Shown here piece by piece: positions 6,862 to 14,131 of a stretch of 64,000 nucleotides of DNA. This DNA comes from Eubacterium sp. (GTDB lineage: Bacteria > Bacillota > Clostridia > Peptostreptococcales > Anaerovoracaceae). How positions within the stretch are numbered: position 1 is the first letter of the stretch; each line of letters opens with the position of its first letter. The translations under genes and the position numbers were made by a program. The notes beneath the pieces are model-generated. The model had not been told where the DNA came from, searched no databases, and saw nothing but the letters and a program-made list of their open reading frames with translations. The stretch covers positions 18,020 to 82,019 of the forward strand of contig JAETRU010000010.1 in NCBI GenBank assembly GCA_021769965.1, read 5' to 3'.

Positions 6862-7563
6862 ATGAAAATTTGTATCTGTGATGACAGAGAAGAAGATTTA
6901 AATGTTCTGAATGGAATATGCAGAGAGTATCTGGATAGGAAGGGTATTTACGCGGAAGCAGAGATCGTCTGTACTCAGGAGCCGGATGTGCCGGTCGAAG
7001 GGGATTTTGACCTTCTGTTTCTGGACATGGAGATGCCGAAGATGCGGGGGACGGAAGTCAAGGACCGTCTGGCGGGCCGGGAGCGTCCTTATATCATCTT
7101 TGTTACCAGCTATCAGGAAACGATCAGAGAGGCCTTTGGCGTCAACGTGCTGGGTTTTCTGGACAAGCCCGTGGATCCGGCGCTCTTTGAGGCGCAGATG
7201 GATCTGGCAGTGAATCTCCTGGGCGAAGGGAAAATGATCGATCTGGGCAGTGGAAACTGGGAGTCCAGCAAAGACATCGTCATGTTTTTTACGGAGGACC
7301 GCTACTCCAAGGCTCTGCTGTCTGACGGCAGCAGCACGGAGTTGTCCGGGAAAAGCCTTTCCGACTGGGAAGCGGAACTTTCCGATCAGTTTTTCCTGCG
7401 GGTGGATACGTCGTATCTGGTCAACTGCAAATACATTCAGGATGTGGAGGAAAACGCAGTTGTTCTGTCTGACGGGCAGCGGGTCAAGCTGAGCAGGCGG
7501 AGAAAGAAGGATATTCTTGCCAGGATCAGCGAATATACCCGCAGATTCGGCAGATTTGCCTGA
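6862..7563 (+). CDS. LytTR-family response regulator
   Basis: This is a DNA-binding response regulator of the AgrA/VirR type, 233 residues. The receiver domain (about 1-120) has the acidic pair Asp7-Asp8, the phospho-acceptor Asp55 in FLDMEMPK, Thr in FVTSY and the Lys in LDKP. The LytTR domain (about 135-230) shows FFTEDRYSKALLSDG, FLRVDTSYLVNCKYI and the closing VKLSRRRKKDI. It is followed after 15 bases by its cognate sensor kinase gene with a strong ribosome site, so the two form an operon. No agrB/agrD-like signal genes are adjacent. A tandem direct-repeat site upstream of this gene, and an identical one upstream of the secreted-protein gene at 11,012, are its likely targets. Confidence 0.92.
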   Translation: MKICICDDREEDLNVLNGICREYLDRKGIYAEAEIVCTQEPDVPVEGDFDLLFLDMEMPKMRGTEVKDRLAGRERPYIIFVTSYQETIREAFGVNVLGFLDKPVDPALFEAQMDLAVNLLGEGKMIDLGSGNWESSKDIVMFFTEDRYSKALLSDGSSTELSGKSLSDWEAELSDQFFLRVDTSYLVNCKYIQDVEENAVVLSDGQRVKLSRRRKKDILARISEYTRRFGRFA

Positions 7564-7578
7564 AGGTAGGAGGTAGAT

Positions 7579-8898
7579 ATGACAGGTTTGCCCGGTGTGA
7601 TCACTTTGACCCTGGAAACGCTGAATTTGCTCCTTTTGTTCGCGGGCGTGCTGGGCTATGCTCCCAGAGAGAACAAAGGGTGTCTGGCCGCGGGTATCGC
7701 GATCCTTCTGTTTCGCGGCGTGACAGTGCTTGCGTTTCCGGAAGCATATATCTTTCACCGATATCTGGCGGCACTGGTACCGGCAGCGGCCATGCCTTGC
7801 ATTTTCAAAGGGCGTCCGTCCGTATCGCTGGTTATCGGCATTACCATGATCCAGATCATCTCTATGATGGATACCCTGAATATCGGTATCTGGACACTGG
7901 CCGTCAAAGGCGATATGATGCGGGTCGACTTGGTCTGGACCTACTATCTGGGCGCAATGGGATGCCTGATTTTATTGGGTATCGTGTCTTTTGCTGTACG
8001 CAAAAAAAGGAAAGCGATCTACGAAGCGACAGAGAGGATAAGCCTGTGGATCTTTATTCCGTTTTTGGTGTGTTTGTGGATATTATGCCATTATGGTCCA
8101 ACTTATGGTGGAGATCCGTCGGGACCATTACCGGAGATTATTCAAGCAAAAAATGAGATCAGAGATGGATTTATAGCTTCTATTATCATTGGCTTTCTCA
8201 TCGTTTCCTGCACATTGGTCAGCAAGCATCGGGAAATGAAGCGGCTGTTGGTTCTGAACCAGCGCTGTATCAGAGAGCAGACGGAACAATACCGCAGACA
8301 GGGAGAAGAGGATATGGACCTGAGACGTTTCCGACATGATTATAATGCCCATATTATGGCTTTACAGTCTTTGGCGGAAGATGACGATTCCAAGCGGCTC
8401 CGAGATTATGTGCGTGACTTGTCGGAATTGAGGGAGTATAAGGTTCTGTACAGTACAAATAATCTGATTGGAGACGCGATCCTCAACCGGTACGGACAGC
8501 TTTGCAGGGAAGCAGGCATCAAGCTGCAGGTCAACGGCAAGTTCCCGGATCAGCTATCCATTACCGATACGGATCTGTGCGTTATCCTGTCCAACGCCCT
8601 GAAGAACGCCTATGAAGCGGCGGCCCAGTGTGAAAAGGGAGCAGTTGACTTTGAAGTCAGAAGTGCAGGCAGCTTCGTCAATCTGAAGATTGGAAATTCC
8701 GCTGTCCGGCAGCCGGAACTGCGTAGTGGACGCCCGGTCACAACGAAAGCCGACGAGAAGAATCACGGCATCGGGACTCGAAATATGGTGGAAACCGCAC
8801 GAAAAAACGGCGGCGATGTGACCTGGGAGTGGCATGAACGGGGATATATGCTCGTTACGGTTCTTCTTCGGGGCGTTCAAAATGAAGAATTAAGTTAA
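7579..8898 (+). CDS. GHKL-type sensor histidine kinase (AgrC-like)
   Basis: This is a membrane sensor kinase of 439 residues, partner of the LytTR regulator. The N-terminal 215 residues contain about six to seven hydrophobic helices, as in peptide-sensing AgrC proteins, including a longer extracytoplasmic stretch near HYGPTYGGDPSG. A short coiled region follows. The phospho-acceptor His253 lies in RRFRHDYNAHI. The GHKL ATPase domain has the N-box LSNALKNAYEAA and the G-box KNHGIGTRNMVETA. The ribosome site AGGAGG precedes the ATG. The ligand is unknown, as no peptide precursor or AgrB protease is encoded next to it. A terminator hairpin at 8923 ends the operon. Confidence 0.9.
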   Translation: MTGLPGVITLTLETLNLLLLFAGVLGYAPRENKGCLAAGIAILLFRGVTVLAFPEAYIFHRYLAALVPAAAMPCIFKGRPSVSLVIGITMIQIISMMDTLNIGIWTLAVKGDMMRVDLVWTYYLGAMGCLILLGIVSFAVRKKRKAIYEATERISLWIFIPFLVCLWILCHYGPTYGGDPSGPLPEIIQAKNEIRDGFIASIIIGFLIVSCTLVSKHREMKRLLVLNQRCIREQTEQYRRQGEEDMDLRRFRHDYNAHIMALQSLAEDDDSKRLRDYVRDLSELREYKVLYSTNNLIGDAILNRYGQLCREAGIKLQVNGKFPDQLSITDTDLCVILSNALKNAYEAAAQCEKGAVDFEVRSAGSFVNLKIGNSAVRQPELRSGRPVTTKADEKNHGIGTRNMVETARKNGGDVTWEWHERGYMLVTVLLRGVQNEELS

Positions 8899-8922
8899 TA
8901 TTTAGAGGGAGTATTACTATAG

Positions 8923-8947
8923 GCCAGGCGTTTGCCTGGCTGTTTTA
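8923..8947 (+). terminator. Terminator after the histidine kinase gene
   Basis: GCCAGGC (8923-8929) and GCCTGGC (8934-8940) form a 7-bp stem with a 4-base loop, followed by TGTTTTATT. Confidence 0.75.
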
Positions 8948-8950
8948 TTG

Positions 8951-8964
8951 TGGGTCGTGACCCA
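8951..8964. promoter_or_regulatory. 14-bp perfect palindrome, possible operator
   Basis: TGGGTCGTGACCCA is perfectly symmetric (with central GT) and lies just after the kinase terminator, in the gap before the AbiE pair. No promoter was recognised around it, so a regulatory role is only a possibility. The remainder of 8965-9100 shows nothing I can name. Confidence 0.3.
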
Positions 8965-9102
8965 GCTGAGCGCGCAGCGTGTCGATGGTTATACCAAACA
9001 CCTCAAATTAATCCTGTATACTTCATTCATGGTGGACGGGGTATGTGGTCACTGAAGAGAAGCGCTGTATAGTACATGATTTTAGGAGGTGTCCGTTTTG
9101 TG

Positions 9103-9143
9103 ATACCCAATTTTTGAGTATTTCTCAAAAAAACGGGTATACT
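9103..9143 (+). promoter_or_regulatory. Promoter of the AbiE operon overlapped by an inverted-repeat operator
   Basis: The arms ATACCCAATTTTTGAG (9103-9118) and CTCAAAAAAACGGGTAT (9124-9140) form a long imperfect inverted repeat. It covers a -35 TTGAGT (9115-9120), a 17-base spacer and a -10 TATACT (9138-9143). AbiEi antitoxins are known to repress their own operon by binding inverted repeats in the promoter, so this is the expected autoregulatory site. Confidence 0.7.
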
Positions 9144-9225
9144 ATTTCCATGATATATTTACATTCGAACTTTAAAAATGTATAATATAAAGTATAAATG
9201 TAAACAGAACGCTGGAGGTGATAAC

Positions 9226-9825
9226 ATGGATCTCATTTGGGAGCAGATAAAAGCATTAGTTGAAACCGGTGATGGTTTTGTCCGAACCAGACAGGTGGAG
9301 GATGCCGGGATTAGTCGGCCAATGCTGAAAAAATATGTGGATGCCGGACAATTGAACCGTGTTCGGAAAGGACTATACACTTTAAAGTATGGTTTGACGG
9401 ATGAGTATGCTTTACTGCAGGCCCAGTGTTCTAAGGCTGTCTATTCTTATGGGACGGCATTGTTTCTGTGGGAAATGTCGGATCGAACACCACATATCGT
9501 TGATATTACGGTGCCGCAGGGTATGAATTTAAGCCGTTTGTGCAGAGATAACCCTGAACTTAGGTGCCATTATGTCAAAAATGACATCTATGGTATCGGT
9601 GTTACTGAAACTGTATCACCTCAGGGAGGCACAGTTTTCCTGTATGACAAAGAACGATGTATCTGCGATCTGATTCGGGATAAGGAGCAAATAGATTTGC
9701 AGATTTTTACGGGAGCCGTGAAAGAGTACTTTAACGGAAAAACGAATCCTCGTAGGCTCTTAAAATACGCTAAATTATTTGGGATAGAGGAAAAAGTCAG
9801 AACTTATATGGAGGTATTGGGATGA
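9226..9825 (+). CDS. abiEi: AbiEi-family antitoxin of a type IV toxin-antitoxin system
   Basis: The protein has 199 residues. The N-terminal winged helix (about 1-50; GFVRTRQVEDAGISRPMLKKYVDAGQLNRVRKGLY, described here in parts, not as one motif) is the DNA-binding domain. The following C-terminal domain carries the characteristic SYGTALFLWEMSDRTPHIVDITVP segment and the late ERCICDLIRDK helix. In studied systems this protein both blocks the toxin's effect and represses the operon. The ATG at 9226 is chosen because GGAGGTG lies five bases upstream; the frame is open a little further 5'. The stop overlaps the toxin start (ATGA), giving translational coupling. The inverted repeat at 9103-9140 is its probable operator. 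Confidence 0.88.
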   Translation: MDLIWEQIKALVETGDGFVRTRQVEDAGISRPMLKKYVDAGQLNRVRKGLYTLKYGLTDEYALLQAQCSKAVYSYGTALFLWEMSDRTPHIVDITVPQGMNLSRLCRDNPELRCHYVKNDIYGIGVTETVSPQGGTVFLYDKERCICDLIRDKEQIDLQIFTGAVKEYFNGKTNPRRLLKYAKLFGIEEKVRTYMEVLG

Positions 9826-10676
9826 AGACACCAGAACAATTAAAAGGCGCTATTCGAAATCTGTCTGCGAAGAAAAACCTTCGGGCGCAGGAAGTGCTGC
9901 AGATGTTTCTCTTTGAACGAATATTAGAACGTTTGTCTGTTTCCCCTTATCGCAAGAACTTTGTTCTGAAAGGAGGGCTTTTGATTTCATCTATGACGGG
10001 TATTAGCGAACGCACGACAATGGATATGGATACAACGGTGCGCGGTATTCAAATGGAAAAAGAGAAAATCGTAGAAGTTATAGAAGAACTTCTTGCCACA
10101 GAGGTAGGTGATGGAATCGATTTTGCCTTTCAAAAGATTGAGCCAATTAGGGAGGAGGATGCGTATAATAGTTTCCGTGTTCATTTGCGGGCGAAGTACG
10201 GGAAAATAGATAGTGCGATGAAGATCGATGTTACGACAGGGGATGTTATTACTCCGGCAGCAATTCAATATAACTTCCCTCTGACTTTTGAAGAAAAGAC
10301 GATTTCTATTATGGCGTATACGTTGGAAACAATTCTGGCAGAAAAATTTGAAACAATAATTCGCAGAAATATAGGAACTACCCGAGCCAGAGATTACTAT
10401 GATTTATATATACTCTATCACAGCCGTAAGAATGAAGTGCAGATGGATATTCTTCGGAAAGCAGTACTGCATACAGCGCAGAAAAGAGGATCGGTTGATG
10501 ATATCGCGGATTGGGAAGAGATTTTGAAGGATATACGAGAAGAACCACAATTGTATTTGTTATGGGATAACTATATCGCAGATAACAAATATGTTGGAGA
10601 TCTGGAATTTCATGAGATACTTGATACAGTGGATGAACTTGCCAGGATGCTGGATCTAACCACAGTTTTCGGATGA
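9822..10676 (+). CDS. abiEii: AbiEii/AbiGii-family nucleotidyltransferase toxin
   Basis: This is the toxin of the type IV pair, 284 residues, the usual length. The nucleotidyltransferase signature is clear: FVLKGGLLIS followed by TTMDMDTTV, which supplies the metal-binding Asp-x-Asp. A further conserved region ends in ETILAEKFETIIRR, and a third motif includes RARDYYDLYIL. AbiEii proteins transfer nucleotides to RNA targets and cause growth arrest, and they are often phage-defence modules. The start overlaps the antitoxin stop by four bases. The operon ends in a hairpin at 10721. Base composition is more AT-rich than the housekeeping genes around the island, consistent with acquisition. Confidence 0.9.
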   Translation: MKTPEQLKGAIRNLSAKKNLRAQEVLQMFLFERILERLSVSPYRKNFVLKGGLLISSMTGISERTTMDMDTTVRGIQMEKEKIVEVIEELLATEVGDGIDFAFQKIEPIREEDAYNSFRVHLRAKYGKIDSAMKIDVTTGDVITPAAIQYNFPLTFEEKTISIMAYTLETILAEKFETIIRRNIGTTRARDYYDLYILYHSRKNEVQMDILRKAVLHTAQKRGSVDDIADWEEILKDIREEPQLYLLWDNYIADNKYVGDLEFHEILDTVDELARMLDLTTVFG

Positions 10677-10720
10677 AATACTAAATCTGTGATAGAACTT
10701 AGAAGAAATGTATCATGCTA

Positions 10721-10770
10721 AAAACAGCGGTGGCACCCCGAGAAACGGGTACGTTGCCGCTGTTTTACTT
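10721..10770 (+). terminator. Terminator after the AbiE operon
   Basis: AAAACAGCGGTGGC (10721-10734) pairs with GTTGCCGCTGTTTT (10753-10766), allowing G-U pairs. An inner ACCCCG/CGGGT helix extends the stem, and ACTT follows. Confidence 0.65.
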
Positions 10771-10779
10771 ATACATAAA

Positions 10780-10870
10780 GTGAAGGCTAGCATCTTGAGA
10801 CACTGGCCTTTCAGCTATAGACTTATAGCCCTAGAGCAAACCACTCTTTTGAAGGGTGGCTGTTTTATTT
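10780..10870 (+). ncRNA. Candidate small RNA ending in an intrinsic terminator
   Basis: After the AbiE terminator a second hairpin occurs with no gene before it: CCACTCT (10841-10847) pairs with AGGGTGG (10853-10859), then CTGTTTTATTT. Upstream are small self-complementary blocks such as CTATAGACTTATAG (10816-10829). A terminator without a coding region suggests a short RNA, for instance an antitoxin RNA. No matching small toxin frame or promoter was found, so this is tentative. Confidence 0.25.
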
Positions 10871-10889
10871 CCAGATTTTATGTAATAAT

Positions 10890-10926
10890 GACCATTTATC
10901 CGAAAAAACGACCGTTTATCCGAAAG
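10890..10926 (+). promoter_or_regulatory. Tandem direct-repeat operator upstream of the secreted-protein locus
   Basis: GACCATTTATCCGAAAA (10890-10906) and GACCGTTTATCCGAAAG (10910-10926) have starts 20 bases apart, matching 6652-6688 almost base for base. The second copy ends 3 bases before a -35 TTGCTT. This is an activator-type position, and the shared site links this promoter to the LytTR regulator at 6862. Confidence 0.65.
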
Positions 10927-10929
10927 TGT

Positions 10930-10958
10930 TTGCTTTGCCTTTGACGGCTTAGTATACT
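10930..10958 (+). promoter_or_regulatory. Promoter of the secreted-protein gene
   Basis: A -35 TTGCTT (10930-10935), a 17-base spacer and a -10 TATACT (10953-10958) lie 53 bases upstream of the start codon at 11012, directly after the tandem operator. Confidence 0.65.
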
Positions 10959-11011
10959 AAAGATATAAACCGAAAATAAATGTTAAGAGGGAATTAGTTT
11001 AAAAGGAGAAT

Positions 11012-11809
11012 ATGATGAAAAAACAAATTGTATCTATTTTATTAGGAATAACTGTGATAACATCAATGTCTGTTTCCGGTGTATTTGCAGACACAACTGA
11101 CAACGGGAAAAATATTGAAAATGCAGAGCAATTGAAAGCTGCTATTGCCTGCGCTATGGAAGACGGAGCCCTTTCTGAACAGGAGGAATCGCAGATCATG
11201 GATAGGGCGACGGACGAGGCTGTATCAGATCTGATGCAGGAAAAACTGGATGCGGCAGTCGAAACGCTGAACGAAATTGATACAGACCAGAAGATGCAGC
11301 GTTTGGCTGACGGGTCAGAATATGCCAATTGGACTTACGATCTGGGAGACGGATGCCTGATGACTGTGGAACTGACAGATCGTGAAGAAGGGGTAGGAGC
11401 CTGTGTAACAGCGCCTTTGACAGCAACAAGTACGGGGGAATGGAAAGACTATGGCAATCGTTACTTTACAGCTAAGACTACGGTGACAGTAGCAGGATAC
11501 AGTGTGATGTTGGGACTGGAAAATCATTATGTCTTGTCCAGTAATGGAATTGACGAAAACTATGGGAAAGGAATTTATGATAAAAAAGGAACTGCATGTT
11601 TGATATTTCCTGGGAAGGAATATATTGAAGATAGTGCAGCCAGAACACCGGGTGCCTCCGATGTGAATATGTACTGCACTTTCACCTGTAGGGCTGGAAG
11701 CAATGAAAGCAAATATAAACTGGATACAACCGTACAGTACCTGGCGCACGATATCAGTGGAAAGAGAATTAAAGTTGGTCACACGTGGAAGCTGACAAAG
11801 CTTGCATAA
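11012..11809 (+). CDS. Secreted protein of unknown function, putative LytTR-controlled
   Basis: The protein has 265 residues and no family that I recognise. A signal peptide is clear: MMKKQ, a hydrophobic core and cleavage near SGVFA-DT (about residue 27). Next comes an acidic helical segment (about 30-100) rich in Glu, Asp and Ala, then a beta-rich C-terminal domain (about 105-265) with LGDGCLMTVELTDR and YVLSSNGIDENY. Two Cys residues in MYCTFTCRAG could form a disulfide. There is no sorting signal or membrane anchor. The ATG follows AAAGGAG. The last 193 bases, including the stop, are duplicated at 13656-13848. The tandem-repeat promoter just upstream suggests control by the LytTR system. 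Confidence 0.75.
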   Translation: MMKKQIVSILLGITVITSMSVSGVFADTTDNGKNIENAEQLKAAIACAMEDGALSEQEESQIMDRATDEAVSDLMQEKLDAAVETLNEIDTDQKMQRLADGSEYANWTYDLGDGCLMTVELTDREEGVGACVTAPLTATSTGEWKDYGNRYFTAKTTVTVAGYSVMLGLENHYVLSSNGIDENYGKGIYDKKGTACLIFPGKEYIEDSAARTPGASDVNMYCTFTCRAGSNESKYKLDTTVQYLAHDISGKRIKVGHTWKLTKLA

Positions 11810-12679
11810 GTGATAATGGTACTGTCTGGAACTGCAGTTTTTGCAGATAGCGGAGAGTTTGAAAATAAACTTTCTGCAGGCACAATTAAAAGCCTAAAGG
11901 TACTGGAAAGAAATTTGGAACTATGTGATTCAAAGGAAGAAGCATTAAGCGTCTTTGAAAGAACAGATGCTCAAATTGTAGCAAGTTTCTATCAAAAAAC
12001 TACTTTCGAAACGATAGAACTAATAGAGCAGATTCCAGATGATATCTGCTACTATAGTAGAGAAAAAGTGGAAGAGATCGCTGCAAACATTGAAGGTGTG
12101 AAAAGTATTGATGTTCATGCATACGAATTTTGCAATGACATTGTTACAGTCGAGGAAGTATATTTGGATGATGGAACCAAGTTTACGACTACTATGATCG
12201 ATGGTCCGGAAAACAATACGGTAATGGAAAATATTCCTATCGGAGAGGTATTGCCATTACAAGGTGCCACTGGTCTCGTTAAGCAGATGAGAAAAGACTT
12301 TGGCGACCGTTATACACAAATTAATTGTAAGTGTGAATATGCGTTATACCCGGATACATATCTCAAAACGAGACTCGGATATACGGTTAAATCTAATAAG
12401 ATGATTTTGGGTCGGTATATTAAAGGCTATCCGGATTCCGCAGCAAATATTGCAAATGAAGTAGAAAACACACCAACTGATTACAAATGGATTAAAAAAG
12501 CTGAAAATGCAAAGTATGTAGCAGCTAAACAGAACTTTGATGGAAAGTTTTCAATAAAAGGGATTCCGGTGTTGACTTATGCATATACAGTCACAATGAC
12601 GGCTGAACCTACGAGTTGGGGTAATGGATATGCTTTGATGAAAGTTACTGCGGAAGTGGCTACAAAACTGAAATCATAA
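11810..12679 (+). CDS. Unknown exported-type protein with an unusually short signal sequence
   Basis: The frame has 289 codons, no recognised family, and starts at GTG 11810, immediately after the stop of the preceding gene. The N-terminus reads MIMVLSGTAVFADSGE, which looks like the last part of a signal peptide with its AxA-type cleavage site but without the basic start and most of the hydrophobic core. There is no clear ribosome site, so translation would need coupling to the upstream gene. The 193-base duplication ends at exactly this junction, so the gene has probably lost its original 5' end in a recombination. The mature part is intact and mixed alpha/beta (KSIDVHAYEF, TYLKTRLGYTV). 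It may be a pseudogene or a still-coupled partner. Confidence 0.55.
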   Translation: MIMVLSGTAVFADSGEFENKLSAGTIKSLKVLERNLELCDSKEEALSVFERTDAQIVASFYQKTTFETIELIEQIPDDICYYSREKVEEIAANIEGVKSIDVHAYEFCNDIVTVEEVYLDDGTKFTTTMIDGPENNTVMENIPIGEVLPLQGATGLVKQMRKDFGDRYTQINCKCEYALYPDTYLKTRLGYTVKSNKMILGRYIKGYPDSAANIANEVENTPTDYKWIKKAENAKYVAAKQNFDGKFSIKGIPVLTYAYTVTMTAEPTSWGNGYALMKVTAEVATKLKS

Positions 12680-12694
12680 GGAGTGAATAGGGGA

Positions 12695-12838
12695 ATGATT
12701 TTAAATATTCTACCGACGATCGTTTTTATTCTTATTCTAATTTCGGGAATCATACTTGTTGCTCTCTATATCTTCTTTCTGAGAAAGATTATGAAAAAAA
12801 GAAATTCAGGGAAGGCAAATAAAGATGCGAAGTTTTGA
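12695..12838 (+). CDS. Small single-span membrane protein (47 aa)
   Basis: This short gene encodes 47 residues: a 25-residue hydrophobic helix beginning MILNILPTIVF, followed by a strongly basic tail (RKIMKKRNSGKANKDAK). The ATG is 11 bases after AAGGAG. It lies 15 bases after the previous stop in the secreted-protein locus. An immunity-type or regulatory membrane peptide is conceivable from size and context alone; nothing in the sequence proves it. Confidence 0.5.
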   Translation: MILNILPTIVFILILISGIILVALYIFFLRKIMKKRNSGKANKDAKF

Positions 12839-12847
12839 AGTAATGTT

Positions 12848-13003
12848 ATGAAGAGGCTTATAAAGCTATCGCGTAAACGGAAGGCTATGACTGGAATGTT
12901 CAAGTTTTCTATAGCGGCTGTTAATATATTCGATCTTTGTGATATCTCATTCGGTAACGACAGCGGAAATCGCACAGAAAGATATAAGGAACGCCGAGTT
13001 TGA
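12848..13003 (+). CDS. Possible small basic protein (51 aa), doubtful
   Basis: An open frame of 51 codons starts at ATG 12848 (MKRLIKLSRKRKAM) and ends just before the VanZ-like gene. It is basic, with a short hydrophobic middle (FKFSIAAVNIF) and a polar tail. The ribosome site is weak and no family is recognisable. It could equally be decayed sequence, since relics are common in this locus. Confidence 0.22.
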   Translation: MKRLIKLSRKRKAMTGMFKFSIAAVNIFDLCDISFGNDSGNRTERYKERRV

Positions 13004-13021
13004 ATGGAGGCAGGCGAACCT

Positions 13022-13582
13022 ATGACGTCGATTACGATAAAAAAAGAATTGCTGTTTATCATAGCAGCAGGAATAATCGCAGTGTACGTCTTGAGAAAGA
13101 TAAAAGCAGCGCGCCATAATAATGAAAAACTGTTTGATTTTAAAGAATATATGAGACTTGCGATGTTCCTATATGTAATTGCTCTAGTTGGGGTCACATT
13201 GTTCCCCATCGTTATCCCGCCGTATGCAGAACCATATCAGATGGACTTTGTGAATTGGGATATGAGAAATATGTTTAACTATGGTGGCTTAAGAAGTCTG
13301 CTTGCAAATGTCTGTGGAAACATTTTGCTGTTTGTGCCGTTAGTTCCGCTGGTTGAGCTTAATTGGCCGAATAAACAGGTGACATTAGTAAAGACCATGA
13401 TTCTATCACTGAGTGTGTCAGCAATGATAGAAGCACTGCAATATCTGGAGAACATTTTTGCTATTTCTGATTTCCCGATTCGCATTACGGATATTTCCGA
13501 TCTGGTATTGAATTTTATCGGTGGAATGCTGGGATATGGACTTATTGAATTCTGGAAGAAATCTTTCTGGCGGAAGAAATAA
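13022..13582 (+). CDS. VanZ-like membrane protein
   Basis: The protein has 186 residues with four to five hydrophobic helices. VanZ-family hallmarks are ALVGVTLFPI in the first core helix, NVCGNILLFVPLVPL in the second, then SAMIEALQYL and the closing RITDISDLVLNFIGGMLGYG. VanZ-like proteins are widespread in Firmicutes; some confer low-level teicoplanin resistance, but most have no assigned role. I start at ATG 13022 because GGAGG lies about ten bases upstream; an ATG at 13004 would overlap that site. It sits between the secreted-protein genes and their relics, so an association with that locus, for example in self-protection, is possible. Confidence 0.8.
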   Translation: MTSITIKKELLFIIAAGIIAVYVLRKIKAARHNNEKLFDFKEYMRLAMFLYVIALVGVTLFPIVIPPYAEPYQMDFVNWDMRNMFNYGGLRSLLANVCGNILLFVPLVPLVELNWPNKQVTLVKTMILSLSVSAMIEALQYLENIFAISDFPIRITDISDLVLNFIGGMLGYGLIEFWKKSFWRKK

Positions 13583-13603
13583 GCATGCGTAAGGATACCA
13601 CTT

Positions 13604-13636
13604 ATAGGGTAGCAGTTTTTGTAACTGTTACCCTAT
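13604..13636 (+). terminator. Stem-loop after the VanZ-like gene
   Basis: ATAGGGTAGCAGT (13604-13616) pairs with ACTGTTACCCTAT (13624-13636) over 13 positions with one G-U. The loop contains the T-run, and no T-run follows the stem, so termination efficiency is uncertain. Confidence 0.45.
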
Positions 13637-13641
13637 GACGT

Positions 13642-13842
13642 GAATGCAATGAGAGTATTGAAGATAGCGTAGCCAGAACACCGGGTGCCTCCGATGTGAA
13701 TATGTACTGCACTTTCACCTGTAAGACGGGAAGCGATGAAAGCAAGTATAAACTGGATACAACCGTACAGAATCTGGCTCATGATACCAGCGGAAAGAGA
13801 ATTAAAGTTGGTCACACATGGAAGCTGAAAAAGCGTTCATAA
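13642..13842 (+). pseudogene. 3' fragment of a second copy of the 11012 secreted-protein gene
   Basis: Bases 13656-13848 match 11623-11815 at a constant offset of 2033 with no gaps. They encode the same C-terminus, including GASDVNMYCTFTC and GKRIKVGHTWKL, and a stop at 13840. A stop codon lies in frame at 13636 and there is no start codon or ribosome site, so this is a remnant of a paralogue. Substitutions between the copies are mostly synonymous or conservative, suggesting that the copy was functional for some time before truncation. Between this relic and the next there is little else in 13583-14131. Confidence 0.85.
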
Positions 13843-13893
13843 GTGATAGATGAAGAGGTATGGGATTAAGAGTGGAAAAGGAGGAACCTGCCT

Positions 13894-13995
13894 ATGAGGG
13901 TGGATAAAATGAAAAAGAGTTTTTCAAAAAAAGTACAGTGATTGCGACCACAAGTAAATGTTTTAGAAAAACTCTTAGCATTATTATGAACTAAA
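13894..13995 (+). pseudogene. Broken 5' end of a secreted-protein gene
   Basis: A good ribosome site (AAGGAGG) precedes ATG 13894, but the frame MRVDKMKKSFSKK ends after a run of seven A at a TGA. Adding one base in the A-run opens a typical export leader (STVIATTSKCFRKTLSIIM) that stops again at 13993. The result looks like the signal-peptide end of a lost gene. The downstream 135 bases to the next gene show no coding sequence. Confidence 0.5.
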
Positions 13996-14131
13996 ACAAG
14001 TGGAAAATCAAGTGAATTCTCAAGAAGTCGAAATGTTTTGCTTGAATTCGTAAAGATATAGAAACGGTGATATATAAAACTTCTTGATAATTTGGGAAAG
14101 TGGTAGAAAGGGATAAAGAGAGGAACATAAA

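Noticed and set aside
6862..8898. Complete agr-type quorum system
   Set aside because: Regulator and kinase are of the right types, but no AgrB protease or AgrD-like peptide frame was found on either strand in the surrounding gaps.
10708..10944. A 78-codon frame between AbiE and the secreted locus
   Set aside because: It passes through two terminator hairpins and the tandem operator and has no family resemblance.
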